NCBI RefSeq assembly: GCF_001426405.1
Contig: NZ_LMEP01000003.1
Coordinates: 124,001 to 188,000, forward strand
Reading direction: 5' to 3'
DNA length: 64,000 nucleotides
Source of the DNA: Streptomyces sp. Root1304
GTDB lineage: Bacteria; Actinomycetota; Actinomycetes; Streptomycetales; Streptomycetaceae
In this document: positions 42,628 through 51,668 of the stretch, piece by piece
How positions within the stretch are numbered: position 1 is the stretch's first letter
Layout: the number at the start of each line of letters is the position of its first letter
Translations under genes and position numbers: made by a program
The notes under the pieces: model-generated
The model's database searches: none
Seen by the model: the letters and a program-made list of their open reading frames with translations, nothing else
What the model was told of the DNA's origin: nothing

Positions 42628-43024
42628 TCACGCCCGGACGGCGGCGAACAAGCTGTGCACCGGCACATGGGCGCACGCAGCATCGACCGTCACCTTCCAG
42701 CGCGCGCCGGGCGGCACCCTCGCCGGGGGATTCAAGCCGTCCAACACAGCCCGCGCGAACCTCGGTTCTCCGGTCACGGTGACGATGCCTTACGCATATG
42801 TCAACGGCAGGGCTGTCAACCCGCCGTACAGTCCGCACACCGCGGTCAGCACATGCGACTTCCACGGCAGCATGAACAAGTACCGTTACGTCGGAGGCGG
42901 TTCCGGCACGATCGTCACCGGCAACAAGCTGACCTTCTCCTGGTTCCTGAAGGGCTCCAAGCCCAGCTCGGCCGCCGATCGTTACGTTTTCACCTCTCAG
43001 GTTCCCCAGCCCGGAAGCGCGTGA
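42628..43024 (+). pseudogene. C-terminal fragment of an unrecognised, probably secreted protein
   Basis: A second plus-strand frame runs to TGA 43022-43024 with ordered, non-low-complexity sequence (TWAHAASTVTFQRAPGGTLA; STCDFHGSMNKYRYVGGGSG; NKLTFSWFLKGSKPSSAADR). Two Cys and the Ser/Thr/Gly-rich strands suggest a beta-rich exported domain. It has no start of its own and is joined in a different frame to the truncated GNAT gene. The base composition is lower in G+C than the surroundings. Confidence 0.55.
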
Positions 43025-43030
43025 TCCCCC

Positions 43031-43416
43031 ATGAACAGCCGAACCCCCCGCCCCGCCTCCCTCGTCCTCGGCGGCAGCCACGAGCTCGTCGTCGACAGTC
43101 TGTCGCTGGATGAGGACTCGTTCACCGTCCGTTACACGGTCAGGCCGCCACTCCCCGAGGGGCAGGAAGGCGGGTCGCCCGTCCTGCTGGCGCTGGAGGC
43201 ACGTGACGACGTCGGCAACGAGTACACCGACTGGGGGCGGTGCGTACGGCTCGAGCGAGGACGGCGGTCACACGGACGGCGCGGATCACCGGGCGGCCGG
43301 CCGTCGCCCCGTCCGCGCGCGTCCTCACGGTCCGCCTCACGTTCCTGCGGGAAGGGCGGGAGTACCCCTGCGACCTGCCGCTTGAGGTGCCGGGCGCCCG
43401 CCCGGACTCCTACTGA
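43031..43416 (+). pseudogene. Hypothetical protein gene with two frameshifts
   Basis: ATG 43031 starts MNSRTPRPASLVLGGSHELV and continues to GNEYTDWG. The sensible continuation (G-A-Y-G-S-S-E-D-G-G-H-T-D-G) is in the next frame. After another shift the third frame gives VLTVRLTFLREGREYPCDLP and a stop at 43414-43416. Two +1-type shifts within about 60 bp either inactivate the gene or reflect assembly errors. Function unknown. Confidence 0.65.
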
Positions 43417-43439
43417 CACGGTCAGGTCCGCCACCGGCC

Positions 43440-45983
43440 TCAGGTCGTCTTCTCCCGGGAGACTCCTGTGCTCGACGGAGGGAGGCCGTCCGCCGTAGGC
43501 AGGCCGAGCACCATGGTCAGTCCGCCCCCTGGGGTGTCCTCCGCCGTCACCGTGCCGCCCATCGCCTCCAGGAAGCCGCGCGCCACGGCGAGGCCGAGGC
43601 CGACGCCCTCGCCGCGCGGAGCGTCCCCGTACCGCTGGAAGGCCCCGAAGATGCGGTCCTTGGCCTCGTCGGGGACGCCGGGACCGCGGTCGACGACACG
43701 GAGTTCGACACGATCGGCGAGGGCGCTCGCCGCGACGAGGACCGGTTCTTCGGGCGGGCTGTACTTGACGGCGTTCTCGACGATGTTGGCGACGGCCCGC
43801 TCCAGCAGTCCGCGGTCGACCGCGACCATCGGAAGCGTCTCGGGGATGTCCAGTTCGACGCTGTCCTCGGGAACGCCGAGGAGCGCCATCGGGACGACCT
43901 CGTCGAGGTCGGTCTCCCTGATCACGGCCGTGACGGTGCCGGTCTCCAGGCGGGACACGTCGAGGAGATTGCCGACGAGGTGGTCCAGCCGGTCGGCGCC
44001 GTCCTCGATGGTCCCGAGGAGTTCCGCCCGGTCCTCGTCCGACCACTCCACGTCGTCCGCCCGCAGGGAGGAGACCGACGCCTTGATGCCGGCGAGCGGA
44101 GTACGCAGATCGTGGCTGACCGCGGCGAGGAGTGAGGTGCGGATCTTGTTGCCCTCGGCGAGCCTGCGGGCTTCCTCCGCCTGGTCCACGAGGCGTTGGC
44201 GGTCGAGGACGACGGCGGCCTGGGCGGCGAAGGCGCCGAGGACGCGCCGGTCCTCGGCCGGCAGCACGCGGCCGGCCAGGGCGAGGGTCAAGTGGTCGCC
44301 GACGGGCATGTCCACGTCGGCGTCTTCGGGGCGTCCGATGGTGGGGTGGCCGACGGCGGTGACGCACGACCACGGTTCGGTGTCCTCGCCGCGTTCCAGG
44401 AGCGCCACCGATTCCATGGAGAAGGTCTCCCGGAGCCGTTCGAGCAGGGCATCAAGACTGGTCTCGCCGCGCAGGACGCTGCCCGCGAGGAAGGATAGCG
44501 TCTCCGCCTCCGCCCGCAGCCGGGCCGCCTGATGGGTACGGCGGGCGGCGACGTCCACGACCGAGGCGACCGAGATCGCGACTCCGACGAAGATCACCAA
44601 GGCGACGATGTTGCGCGGGTCGGCGATCGTGAGCTGGTGGAGCGGCGGGGTGAAGTACCAGTTGAGCAGGAGCGATCCGACGGCCGCGGACGCCAGGGCG
44701 GGTCTGAGGCCGCCGAGGAGGGCCGCGGCCACGGTCAGGGTCAGGAAGAGCAGGACGTCGTTGGCCAGGCCGACGTCGGGCAGGGCGCTGCTCAGCAGGA
44801 GGGTGAGCAGGACGGGCCCGGCGAGGCCGACGGCCCAGCCCCACAGGGTGCGGGACCGGCCGAGCCGCGTCCGGCCGGCGGTGGGGAGGCCGCGGCCCTT
44901 GGCGGCTTCGTCGTGGGTGACGATGTGGACGTCGAGGTCGGGGCCGGAGTCGCGGGCGACGGTGGCGCTGACGCCGGGCCCGAAGGCGTACTGCCAGGTC
45001 CGGCGGCGGCTGACGCCGAGGACGATCTGGGTGGCGTTGACGCCTCGGGCGAATTCGAGCAGCCCGGTGGGGACGTCGTCGCCGACGACGTGGTGGAAGG
45101 TGCCGCCGAGGTCTTCGACAAGCGTGCGCTGGACCGCCAGTTCCTTCGGTGAGGCGGCGGTGAGGCCGTCGCTGCGGGAAATGTAGACGGCGAGGACCTC
45201 GCCGCCTGCGCCCTTCTCCGCGAGGCGGACGGCTCGCCGGATGAGGGTGCGTCCCTCGGGGCCTCCGGTGAGGCCGACGACGATCCGCTCACGGGAGCCC
45301 CAGATCTTCGAGACCCGGTGCTCGGTCCGGTACTCCTGAAGGTACTCGTCGACCCGGTCCGCGGTCCACAGGAGGGCGAGTTCCCGCAGGGCGGTGAGGT
45401 TTCCGGGGCGGAAGTAGTTGGACAGGGCGGCGTCGACCTTGTCCGGCTTGTAGACGTTGCCGTGGGCCATCCGCCGCCGCAGGGCCTGCGGGGACATGTC
45501 GACGAGCTCGATCTGGTCGGCCCGGCGGACAACCTCGTCGGGGACGGTCTCCTTCTGCCGTACGCCGGTGATCGACTCGACGACGTCCCCGAGGGACTCC
45601 AGGTGCTGGATGTTGACCGCGGATATGACGTCGATGCCCGCCGCGAGGAGCTCCTCGACGTCCTGCCAGCGCTTGGCGTTGCGGGAGCCGGGAACGTTGG
45701 TGTGCGCGAGCTCGTCGACGAGCGCGACGGCCGGACGGCGGGCGAGGACCGCGTCGACGTCCATCTCGGTGAAGACGGTGTCCCGGTACGCGATCTCCTT
45801 GCGCGGCACTGTCTCCAGGCCGTGCAGCATGACCTCCGTACGCGGTCGGTGGTGGTGTTCGACGAAGGCGACGACGCAGTCGGTGCCGCGTTCGACCCGG
45901 CGGTGGGCCTCCGAGAGCATCGCGTACGTCTTGCCGACGCCGGGTGCCGCGCCGAGGTAGATGCGGAACTTTCCACGTCCCAT
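43440..45983 (-). CDS. kdpD: Sensor histidine kinase KdpD (first copy)
   Basis: This 847-residue full-length KdpD has an N-terminal KdpD domain with Walker A GAAPGVGKTY (residues 11-20), a USP-like domain (VVGLTGGPEGRTLIRRAVRL), four transmembrane segments of DUF4118 at about residues 395-500, a GAF-like region, the phosphorylation site AAVSHDLRTPLAG and a HATPase domain ending GEGVGLGLAVARGFLEAMGG. It senses low K+ or turgor and phosphorylates KdpE. ATG 45983 lies 44 nt downstream of kdpE on the same strand. A second KdpD is at 51669-54233. Confidence 0.95.
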   Translation of the reverse strand: MGRGKFRIYLGAAPGVGKTYAMLSEAHRRVERGTDCVVAFVEHHHRPRTEVMLHGLETVPRKEIAYRDTVFTEMDVDAVLARRPAVALVDELAHTNVPGSRNAKRWQDVEELLAAGIDVISAVNIQHLESLGDVVESITGVRQKETVPDEVVRRADQIELVDMSPQALRRRMAHGNVYKPDKVDAALSNYFRPGNLTALRELALLWTADRVDEYLQEYRTEHRVSKIWGSRERIVVGLTGGPEGRTLIRRAVRLAEKGAGGEVLAVYISRSDGLTAASPKELAVQRTLVEDLGGTFHHVVGDDVPTGLLEFARGVNATQIVLGVSRRRTWQYAFGPGVSATVARDSGPDLDVHIVTHDEAAKGRGLPTAGRTRLGRSRTLWGWAVGLAGPVLLTLLLSSALPDVGLANDVLLFLTLTVAAALLGGLRPALASAAVGSLLLNWYFTPPLHQLTIADPRNIVALVIFVGVAISVASVVDVAARRTHQAARLRAEAETLSFLAGSVLRGETSLDALLERLRETFSMESVALLERGEDTEPWSCVTAVGHPTIGRPEDADVDMPVGDHLTLALAGRVLPAEDRRVLGAFAAQAAVVLDRQRLVDQAEEARRLAEGNKIRTSLLAAVSHDLRTPLAGIKASVSSLRADDVEWSDEDRAELLGTIEDGADRLDHLVGNLLDVSRLETGTVTAVIRETDLDEVVPMALLGVPEDSVELDIPETLPMVAVDRGLLERAVANIVENAVKYSPPEEPVLVAASALADRVELRVVDRGPGVPDEAKDRIFGAFQRYGDAPRGEGVGLGLAVARGFLEAMGGTVTAEDTPGGGLTMVLGLPTADGLPPSSTGVSREKTT

Positions 45984-46027
45984 GGTGATGTGCGCTGCCG
46001 TTCTCGTGCGGTGGTGTCCGGAGGGGG

Positions 46028-46714
46028 TCAGGGTTCGAAGCGGTAGCCCATGCCGGGCTCGGTGACGAGGTGACGGGGGTGCGCCGGGTCCGATTCCAGC
46101 TTGCGCCGGAGCTGGGCCATGTACACCCGGAGGTAGTTGGTCTTGGTGCCGGAGCTGGGCCCCCAGACCTCGGTAAGAAGGCGCCTCTGGCTGATGAGAA
46201 CGCCCGGGTTGCAGACGAGGATCTCCAGGAGGTGCCACTCGGTCGGCGTCAGCCGTACGTCACGGTCCTGCCGTCGGACCTTCTTGGCCACGAGGTCGAC
46301 CGTGAACGACTCGGCCGTGACCAGACTCGTCGTGAGCGGTCGGGTGGACGCCTCTTCGGTACGCCGGGTCGCCGCCCGCACGCGGGCGAGCAGCTCGTCC
46401 ATGCTGAACGGTTTCGTCATGTAGTCGTCGGCGCCGGAGTCGAGCGCTCGGACCTTGTCCTCGGAACCGCTGCGCGCGGAGAGCACGAGCACCGGGGCCC
46501 TGCTCCATCCCCGGAGTGCCTTGATGACGTCGACCCCGTCCATGTCGGGCAGGCCGAGGTCGAGCAGGATCATGTCCGGACGCTCCGAGGCCACCAGGCG
46601 CAGCGCCGTGGCGCCGTCGGGTGCGGCGTCCACGGAGTACTTCCGCGCCTGCAGGTTGATCACCAGTGCGCGTGCGAGCTGCGCGTCGTCCTCGACGACC
46701 AGCACCCGGGTCAT
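46028..46714 (-). CDS. kdpE: Response regulator KdpE
   Basis: This 228-residue OmpR/PhoB-type regulator has a receiver domain with the phospho-acceptor Asp in MILLDLGLPDMDG and Thr/Lys in KPFSMDELLARV, then a winged-helix DNA-binding domain (DVRLTPTEWHLLEILVCNPG; TKTNYLRVYMAQLRRKLE). It activates kdp genes. Only one kdpE exists for two KdpD sensors in the window, so both may feed into it. ATG 46714; kdpC lies 100 nt upstream. Confidence 0.95.
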   Translation of the reverse strand: MTRVLVVEDDAQLARALVINLQARKYSVDAAPDGATALRLVASERPDMILLDLGLPDMDGVDVIKALRGWSRAPVLVLSARSGSEDKVRALDSGADDYMTKPFSMDELLARVRAATRRTEEASTRPLTTSLVTAESFTVDLVAKKVRRQDRDVRLTPTEWHLLEILVCNPGVLISQRRLLTEVWGPSSGTKTNYLRVYMAQLRRKLESDPAHPRHLVTEPGMGYRFEP

Positions 46715-46814
46715 CGGTGCTGCCCCTCCTGTCGTGGTTCGGTGTGCGGCGGAAGCCGGCGGGCCGTGGATCGTCCATGGCCGCGCCGGCTCCGCTGTCG
46801 TTCGGTTAAGCCCA

Positions 46815-47486
46815 TCAGCCCTTGGCCACCAGGTCCTTGAGTGCGATGTTGAGCTTCAGGACATTGACGCGGGGTTCGCCGATGAAGCCGAGGATCCGGT
46901 CGTCGGTGTGGTCGGCGACCAGCTTCTCGACCGTCGCGACGTCGAGTTTGTTGCGTTCGGCGACGCGGTGGACCTGAAGCTTCGCGTACTCCGGGGAGAT
47001 GTGCGGGTCCAGTCCGGAGCCCGAGGAGGTGACGGCCTCGGCGGGCACGTCGGAGGGCTTCACCTTGTAGCTGTCCGTGGAGTTGTCCTTGACCACGGCG
47101 GCCTTGGCGTCCTTGACCCACTGGATCAGGTCGGCGTTGTCGCCGGAGCGGTTCGTGGCGCCGGAGAGGATGATCGAGTACTGGGTGTTGACGCTGTTGG
47201 TGCCGAGGCCGTTGGACGGGCGGGGCTGGAACCAGCGCAGGTCGGGGGCCGGGGTCTCCTCTCCGTCCTTCAGGGGCAGGGTGTAGGTCTGGCCGATGAG
47301 TTCGGAGCCGACGACCTTCCCGCTCGCGTCCTCGATCTCGGAGCCGTTGGCCTTGCCGGGCATGGCGAGTTGGGCGATGCCGGTGACGGCGAGCGGGTAG
47401 AGGACGCCACAGAGGACGGTGAGGACGAGGAGGGCGCGCAGGCCCGCCCACAGCACTCGGCCGGTGTTCGCTGCTGAGTTGTTCAT
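46815..47486 (-). CDS. kdpC: K+-transporting ATPase subunit KdpC
   Basis: This 223-residue protein has one N-terminal transmembrane helix (LRALLVLTVLCGVLYPLAVT) and the KdpC signatures SQ-L/IGQTYTLP-like and LDPHISPEYA with the terminal N-V-L-x-L-N. It is the periplasmic-side stabilising subunit of the high-affinity K+ pump. ATG 47486 follows kdpB by 6 nt. Confidence 0.94.
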   Translation of the reverse strand: MNNSAANTGRVLWAGLRALLVLTVLCGVLYPLAVTGIAQLAMPGKANGSEIEDASGKVVGSELIGQTYTLPLKDGEETPAPDLRWFQPRPSNGLGTNSVNTQYSIILSGATNRSGDNADLIQWVKDAKAAVVKDNSTDSYKVKPSDVPAEAVTSSGSGLDPHISPEYAKLQVHRVAERNKLDVATVEKLVADHTDDRILGFIGEPRVNVLKLNIALKDLVAKG

Positions 47487-47492
47487 CGTGGG

Positions 47493-49637
47493 TCAGCCGA
47501 TTCCGGGGATGAGGGAGATGAGCAGGTCGATGATCTTGATGCCGATGAACGGGGCGATCAGGCCGCCGAGTCCGTACAGGCCGAGGTTGCGCCGGAGCAT
47601 CGAGTCGGCACTGGACGGCCGGTAGCGCACGCCCTTCAACGCCAGCGGGACGAGGGCGACGATGATCAGCGCGTTGAAGATCACGGCGGAGAGGATCGCG
47701 GACTCCGGCGAGGCCAGGCCCATGATGTTGAGCTTGTCCAGCGACGGGTAGGCGACGGCGAACATCGCGGGGATGATCGCGAAGTACTTCGCGACATCGT
47801 TGGCGATGGAGAAGGTGGTCAGGGCTCCCCGGGTGATGAGGAGTTGCTTGCCGATCTCGACGATCTCGATGAGCTTGGTCGGGTTGGAGTCGAGGTCGAC
47901 CATGTTGCCGGCCTCCTTCGCGGCCGACGTGCCCGTGTTCATCGCCACGCCGACGTCCGCCTGCGCGAGCGCGGGAGCGTCGTTCGTGCCGTCACCGGTC
48001 ATCGCCACGAGCTTGCCGCCGGCCTGCTCGCGCTTGATGAGGGCCATCTTGTCCTCGGGCGTGGCCTCGGCGAGGAAGTCGTCGACGCCCGCCTCCTCGG
48101 CGATGGCCTTCGCGGTGAGCGGGTTGTCACCGGTGATCATGATGGTCTTGATGCCCATGCGGCGCAGTTCGTCGAACCGCTCCCGCATGCCCTCCTTGAC
48201 GACGTCCTTGAGGTGGATGACGCCGAGAACCCTGGCACCCTTGTCGTCGTGCACAGCCACGAGCAGCGGCGTGCCGCCGGCCTGCGAGATCCGGTCCGTG
48301 AGCGCCTGCGCGTCCTCGGCGACCGTACCGCCCTGCTCCTGCACCCACGCGACGACCGAACCGGTCGCTCCCTTGCGCACCTTGCGTCCGTCCACGTCCA
48401 CGCCCGACATGCGGGTCTGGGCGGTGAACTCGATCCACTCGGCGCCGGGCAGTTCGCCCTGGTGGCGTTCGCGCAGGCCGTACTTCTCCTTGGCAAGGAC
48501 GACGATCGAGCGGCCTTCGGGCGTCTCGTCCGCGAGGGAGGAGAGCTGGGCGGCGTCGGCCACCCCGGCCTCGGTGGTTCCGCGCACGGGGACGAACTCC
48601 GACGCCTGGCGGTTGCCGAGGGTGATGGTGCCGGTCTTGTCGAGCAGCAGCGTCGAGACGTCGCCGGCGGCTTCGACCGCGCGGCCGGACATGGCGAGGA
48701 CGTTGCGCTGGACCAGCCGGTCCATGCCGGCGATGCCGATCGCGGAGAGCAGCGCGCCGATCGTCGTCGGGATCAGGCAGACCAGGAGCGCGGTGAGGAC
48801 GATGAGGGAGGTCTGCTCGTCGGCCCCGGCGTAGATCGCGAACGGCTTCAGTGTCACGACCGCAAGCAGGAAGACGATGGTGAGGGACGCCAGCAAGATG
48901 TTGAGGGCGATCTCGTTGGGGGTCTTCTGCCGGGCGGCGCCCTCGACCAGGTTGATCATCCTGTCGATGAAGGTCTCGCCGGGCTTCGTCGTGATCTTGA
49001 TGACGATGCGGTCGGAGAGCACCTTCGTGCCGCCCGTGACCGCGCACCGGTCGCCGCCGGACTCGCGGATCACGGGCGCCGACTCGCCGGTGATGGCCGA
49101 CTCGTCAACGCTCGCGACGCCCTCGACGACGTCACCGTCGCCGGGGATGACGTCACCGGCCTCGCAGACCACCAGGTCTCCGACGCGCAGATCGGTACCG
49201 GCGACCTCTTCCTCACCCTGGCCTTCCGTGGTCAGACGGCGGGCGACGGTGTCGGTCTTGGCCTTGCGCAGGGTGTCGGCCTGCGCCTTGCCCCGGCCCT
49301 CCGCGACCGCCTCGGCGAGGTTGGCGAAGACCGTGGTCAGCCACAGCCAGACGGTGATCGCCCAGCCGAACCAGTCCCCCGGGGTCCTCACCGCGAGGAC
49401 GGTGGTGACGACGGAGCCGACCAGCACCACGAACATGACCGGCGACTTGATCATCACCCGCGGGTCGAGCTTGCGGAGCGCGTCCGGGAAAGACGCGATC
49501 AACTGCTTCGGATCGAAGAGGCCGCCGCCGACCCGGCCGGCCGACGGGTGCCCGCCGGACAGGTCGCCGTGTGGTGCTTTCGTCGAGGGGACGGAGGTGG
49601 ACATGTCGTCCTCGTGCTTCTTGACGTCGATGGTCAT
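47493..49637 (-). CDS. kdpB: K+-transporting P-type ATPase subunit KdpB
   Basis: This 714-residue catalytic subunit has the phosphorylation motif [12 protein letters not shown], the actuator TGES ([10 protein letters not shown]) and the hinge [22 protein letters not shown] helices are placed as in other KdpBs. It hydrolyses ATP to drive K+ uptake through KdpA. ATG 49637 overlaps the kdpA stop as ATGA. A second, orphan KdpB is at 55199. Confidence 0.96.
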   Translation of the reverse strand: MTIDVKKHEDDMSTSVPSTKAPHGDLSGGHPSAGRVGGGLFDPKQLIASFPDALRKLDPRVMIKSPVMFVVLVGSVVTTVLAVRTPGDWFGWAITVWLWLTTVFANLAEAVAEGRGKAQADTLRKAKTDTVARRLTTEGQGEEEVAGTDLRVGDLVVCEAGDVIPGDGDVVEGVASVDESAITGESAPVIRESGGDRCAVTGGTKVLSDRIVIKITTKPGETFIDRMINLVEGAARQKTPNEIALNILLASLTIVFLLAVVTLKPFAIYAGADEQTSLIVLTALLVCLIPTTIGALLSAIGIAGMDRLVQRNVLAMSGRAVEAAGDVSTLLLDKTGTITLGNRQASEFVPVRGTTEAGVADAAQLSSLADETPEGRSIVVLAKEKYGLRERHQGELPGAEWIEFTAQTRMSGVDVDGRKVRKGATGSVVAWVQEQGGTVAEDAQALTDRISQAGGTPLLVAVHDDKGARVLGVIHLKDVVKEGMRERFDELRRMGIKTIMITGDNPLTAKAIAEEAGVDDFLAEATPEDKMALIKREQAGGKLVAMTGDGTNDAPALAQADVGVAMNTGTSAAKEAGNMVDLDSNPTKLIEIVEIGKQLLITRGALTTFSIANDVAKYFAIIPAMFAVAYPSLDKLNIMGLASPESAILSAVIFNALIIVALVPLALKGVRYRPSSADSMLRRNLGLYGLGGLIAPFIGIKIIDLLISLIPGIG

Positions 49638-51298
49638 GCCGCGAGCCCTTCGGCGAGCGGTCCAAGGGCGAGGGCCGGGAAGTAGGTGAGACCAGTGATG
49701 ATCATGATCGTGCCGACCAGGAGGCCGGTGAACAGCGGCTTCTCGGTACGGAGGGTGCCCGCGGTCTCGGGGACGGGCTTTTGCTCGGCCAGCGAGCCGG
49801 CGAGGGCGAGGACGAACACCATCGGAAGGAACCGGCCGAGCAGCATCGCGATGCCGATGGTCGAGTTGAACCACTGGGTGTCCGCGTTCAGTCCGGCGAA
49901 GGCGGAGCCGTTGTTGTTGGCGCCGGAGGTGTAGGCGTAGAGGATCTCGGAGAAGCCGTGCGCGCCGGAGTTGGTCATGGAGTTCGCCGGGGTGTCCAGC
50001 ACGAACGAGGCGGCGGTGAAGCAGAGGACGAGGGCCGGGGTGACCAGGATGTAGCAGGCCGCGAACTTGATCTCGCGGGTGCCGATCTTCTTGCCCAGGT
50101 ACTCCGGGGTGCGGCCGACCATCAGGCCCGCGATGAACACCGCGATGATCGCCATGATCAGCATGCCGTAGAGGCCGGAGCCGACGCCGCCGGGCGCGAT
50201 CTCGCCGAGCTGCATGCCCAGCAGATTGATTCCACCGCCGAAGCCGGTGTTCGACGAGTGGAAGGAGTTCACCGCGCCGGTCGAGGTCAGCGTGGTGGCA
50301 ACCGAGAAGATCGCGGACGCGCCGATGCCGAACCGGGTCTCCTTGCCCTCCATCGCCCCGCTGGCCAGCTCGAACGCCGGGCCGTTGCCCGCGAACTCGG
50401 TCCACATCATCAGCGCGGTGAACCCGATCCAGATCACCGCCATCGTGCCGAGGATCGCGTACCCCTGCCGGAGTGAGCCGACCATCCGGCCGAAGGTCCG
50501 CGTCAGCGCGAAGGGGATGACGAGGATCAGATAGATCTCGAAGAGGTTCGACAGCCCGTTGGGGTTCTCGAAGGGGTGGGCGGAGTTGGCGTTGAAGTAG
50601 CCGCCGCCGTTCGTGCCCAGCTCCTTGATGACCTCCTGGGAGGCCACCGCGCCGCCGTTCCACTGCTGGGTGCCGCCGCCGAACTGGCCGACCTCGTGGA
50701 TGCCGGAGAAGTTCTGGATCGCGCCGCACGCGACGAGGACGAGGGCGCCGATCACGGAGATCGGGAGCAGGATGCGGACGACTCCTCGGACCAGGTCGGC
50801 CCAGAAGTTGCCCAGCTCACCGGAGCGCGAGCGGGCGAAGCCGCGGACGAGGGCGACCGCGACGGCCATGCCGACCGCCGCCGACACGAAGTTCTGCACC
50901 GCCAGGCCGCCGGTCTGCACGACGTGCCCCATGGCCTGCTCGCCGTAGTACGACTGCCAGTTGGTGTTCGCCACGAACGACGCGGCCGTGTTGAACGCCT
51001 GGTCCGGGTCGATCGACACGAAGCCGAGCGAGCCGGGCAGGGAACCCTGCACCCGCTGGAGCAGGTACAGGAAGAGGACGCTCACGGCGGAGAAGGCGAG
51101 GACCCCGCGCAGGTAGGCGGGCCAGCGCATCTCGACCGACGGGTTCGCGCCGATCGCCTTGTAGATCCACTTCTCGGGCCGGAGGTGCTTCTCCGAGGAG
51201 TAGACGCGCGCCATGTGGTCGCCCAGCGGCCGGTACGACAGGCCGAGCGCGGCGACGAGCGCCAGGAGCTGGAGGACTCCAGCCAGGACAGGACTCAT
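49634..51298 (-). CDS. kdpA: K+-transporting ATPase subunit KdpA
   Basis: This 554-residue membrane subunit has about ten transmembrane helices and the four selectivity-loop repeats of the KtrB-like pore (for example [40 protein letters not shown]). It forms the K+ channel-like entry of Kdp. It starts 8 nt after the kdpF stop. No second kdpA exists in the window. Confidence 0.95.
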   Translation of the reverse strand: MSPVLAGVLQLLALVAALGLSYRPLGDHMARVYSSEKHLRPEKWIYKAIGANPSVEMRWPAYLRGVLAFSAVSVLFLYLLQRVQGSLPGSLGFVSIDPDQAFNTAASFVANTNWQSYYGEQAMGHVVQTGGLAVQNFVSAAVGMAVAVALVRGFARSRSGELGNFWADLVRGVVRILLPISVIGALVLVACGAIQNFSGIHEVGQFGGGTQQWNGGAVASQEVIKELGTNGGGYFNANSAHPFENPNGLSNLFEIYLILVIPFALTRTFGRMVGSLRQGYAILGTMAVIWIGFTALMMWTEFAGNGPAFELASGAMEGKETRFGIGASAIFSVATTLTSTGAVNSFHSSNTGFGGGINLLGMQLGEIAPGGVGSGLYGMLIMAIIAVFIAGLMVGRTPEYLGKKIGTREIKFAACYILVTPALVLCFTAASFVLDTPANSMTNSGAHGFSEILYAYTSGANNNGSAFAGLNADTQWFNSTIGIAMLLGRFLPMVFVLALAGSLAEQKPVPETAGTLRTEKPLFTGLLVGTIMIITGLTYFPALALGPLAEGLAA

Positions 51299-51306
51299 CT
51301 CGGGGC

Positions 51307-51396
51307 TCAGAACCTCTCCGGCTTGACCAGCGCGAGGACGAGGTATCCCAGCAGGGCGGCGGCGACGAGCAGACCGACGATGTTCTCGGCACTCAC
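51307..51396 (-). CDS. kdpF: KdpF, small K+-ATPase subunit
   Basis: 29 residues, one transmembrane helix: VSAENIVGLLVAAALLGYLV, then L-A-L-V-K-P-E-R-F. This matches KdpF in length and in the terminal K-P-E-x-F. GTG 51396 overlaps the stop of the 27-residue upstream ORF as GTGA. KdpF stabilises the KdpABC complex. Confidence 0.88.
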   Translation of the reverse strand: MSAENIVGLLVAAALLGYLVLALVKPERF

Positions 51397-51476
51397 AGCT
51401 TCGCCACCCCCTTGGCGATGAACGCCACCAGCGCGAAGACCGCGATCGTGGTGACGACGAAGGCCACGTCGGCCAT
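51393..51476 (-). CDS. 27-residue single-helix peptide upstream of kdpF
   Basis: ATG 51476 encodes MADVAFVVTTIAVFALVAFI then A-K-G-V-A-K-L, a single transmembrane helix with a basic end. It overlaps kdpF by 4 nt and is first in the kdp operon. Equivalent mini-ORFs precede kdpF in other actinomycetes as I recall, so it is probably an extra small Kdp-associated subunit; this is inference. Confidence 0.7.
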   Translation of the reverse strand: MADVAFVVTTIAVFALVAFIAKGVAKL

Positions 51477-51554
51477 CGTGAACTCCCGGAAGAAGGAAGA
51501 GCGGATTCTCTGACGAGATGAGGAAACAGCCTTTTCGGCCGCTCTCCGTCGTCG

Positions 51555-51592
51555 TTGACGCCGCTCTAACGTCCTTGACGCCGCTCTTGACG
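51555..51592. promoter_or_regulatory. TTGACG direct-repeat cluster in the kdpF promoter region
   Basis: TTGACG starts at 51555, 51575 and 51587, with CTAACG at 51566. TTGACGCCGCTCT occurs twice exactly 20 bp apart (51555-51567, 51575-51587). The cluster is 79-116 bp upstream of the first ORF of the kdp operon, and the same hexamer pattern recurs at 54459, 54795, 54827 and 60876. Candidate KdpE box; here it is in the orientation opposite to transcription. Confidence 0.55.
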
Positions 51593-51668
51593 CGTCCCCT
51601 ACGCGACGGGCCCGCGACCGGCTCCCGTGCCCGGCTGGAGGGCATCGTTCGCTCGGCCCAGGCCGCTG

